A model generated the notes under the pieces. It did no database searches, was not told the origin of the DNA, and saw only the letters and a list, made by a program, of their open reading frames with translations. A stretch of 6,285 nt of DNA from an uncultured Flavihumibacter sp. (GTDB lineage Bacteria; Bacteroidota; Bacteroidia; Chitinophagales; Chitinophagaceae). Within the stretch, counting starts at the first letter, position 1; the number at the start of each line of letters is the position of its first letter. Positions 5,638 through 6,285 of this stretch are shown piece by piece. Made by a program: the position numbers and the translations under genes. The stretch is taken from contig CAMLPA010000203.1 of the NCBI GenBank assembly GCA_946481605.1, positions 1 to 6,285 on the forward strand. The letters run 5' to 3'.

Positions 5638-6285
5638 TTAAGAAACCGTCGGTTGTTCAGTGTTTTGTTGTTCGTAATACTTATTGTAAACCAGGCAAAG
5701 CAGCAGTCCACATACATTGATGTGAAAAAAAACAAGTGTTACATTGGCCAGAACAAATCCCATCATTCCCCAGTATGGACCCCAGTAATTGTGGCGCGTA
5801 GCTGTACGCTTCAGTTTTTTCATCATACTCACCAGGAACATAATGAACAATACAGCGCCCGCAATACCATACCAGTAAAGAAGCGAGAGGTAGCCTACAT
5901 GTATCTGAGATGACCTTCCTTTGAGTAGTAATTCAAGTTCTTTGTCGCCGGTAGCACCTTCTCCGAATTTGAGGTTGCCTTTTCCCAAAACAGGATTGTG
6001 CGGATATAATTCAGAGAAAACTTCGAATGCAAGCAGCCTGGAAGATGCAGCTCCTTCGGAAAGCCCGCCGTGGTTGGTCTCCAGCAGGCGTTCGTTAATG
6101 AACCCATCCACATCAAATTTAACATACAGCAACAACTGGTAAAGCAGGATGCAGACCAGTGAAGTGCCCAGTAGGAATTTCAGTATTCTGGAAAGTGTTA
6201 TTTTCCTGTAATCGAAAGTAACCATCAGGCAGAGCACCCAGTTGATCATCATCCACCTGGATTTGTTGATGAGGGTGAATATGGC
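5638..6285 (-). CDS. O-antigen polymerase/ligase-like membrane protein, C-terminal part (5' end outside window)
   Basis: The frame is open to the right edge, so the first Met at 6252 is internal: eleven codons before it (AIFTLINKSRW) read on without a stop. About 215 residues are visible, ending in TAA at 5638-5640. Numbering from the edge, hydrophobic stretches lie near 12-24, 36-54, 131-153 and 170-200. Between the second and third is a polar loop (about 56-128) holding NPVLGKG (97-103) and then SQIHVGYL, with His129. A Ser-Arg pair near a membrane segment (9-10), an 'NPxLGxG' element, a loop His and a following 'YGIAG' helix are typical of the Wzy/WaaL (O-antigen ligase-like) superfamily in the inner membrane. 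Members either polymerise lipid-linked repeat units or ligate glycan to an acceptor, and sequence alone does not separate the two. A Wzy role fits the neighbouring transferase genes. The 12-base gap to the next gene implies co-transcription. Confidence 0.8.
   Translation of the reverse strand, partial: AIFTLINKSRWMMINWVLCLMVTFDYRKITLSRILKFLLGTSLVCILLYQLLLYVKFDVDGFINERLLETNHGGLSEGAASSRLLAFEVFSELYPHNPVLGKGNLKFGEGATGDKELELLLKGRSSQIHVGYLSLLYWYGIAGAVLFIMFLVSMMKKLKRTATRHNYWGPYWGMMGFVLANVTLVFFHINVCGLLLCLVYNKYYEQQNTEQPTVS

Noticed and set aside
6250..6252. ATG as the start of the membrane protein
   Set aside because: The frame continues upstream to the edge with residues (TLINKSRW) that fit the O-antigen polymerase/ligase family, and 204 residues would be far too short for it.
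1..6285. CRISPR array, insertion sequence, tRNA or rRNA genes, or a Rho-independent terminator
   Set aside because: No direct-repeat array, transposase, clover-leaf sequence or hairpin followed by a T-run was seen. Non-coding gaps are at most 12 bases, which leaves no room for them.

Overview
The window is the inside of one minus-strand operon for a cell-surface polysaccharide (exopolysaccharide, capsule or O-antigen type). It reads from the right edge to the left edge. Seven genes are visible, and both edge genes are cut by the window. In transcription order they are: the C-terminal part of an O-antigen polymerase/ligase-like membrane protein (right edge to 5638); a hexapeptide-repeat acyltransferase (5625-5011); a divergent GT4-like glycosyltransferase (5014-3872); a canonical GT4 glycosyltransferase (3860-2772); a 397-residue helical protein that looks like an alpha/alpha toroid (2775-1582); two tandem hexapeptide acyltransferases (1585-1070 and 1073-498); and the N-terminal part of a DUF354-type predicted glycosyltransferase (485 to the left edge).

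The genes are packed with almost no spare DNA. Four junctions are 4-base ATGA start/stop overlaps, and the other three gaps are 11-12 bases. No stretch without a gene exceeds 12 bases. I see no internal promoter, terminator, RNA gene, mobile element, repeat array or CRISPR. The operon's promoter, any export or flippase genes and the initiating transferase must lie outside the window.

The content suggests a joint role. At least three glycosyltransferases would build a repeat unit on a lipid carrier in the cytoplasm, and three acyltransferases would decorate sugars of that unit or of nucleotide-sugar precursors. The Wzy/WaaL-like membrane protein would polymerise or ligate the product. The toroid-like protein is the least understood member; it belongs to a type that recurs in exopolysaccharide loci (VpsJ-like, recalled from memory).

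The host is most likely a Bacteroidota bacterium, perhaps Chitinophagaceae. This rests on moderate GC, mostly absent Shine-Dalgarno sites before clear starts, and the style of the proteins. It is inference, not proof.
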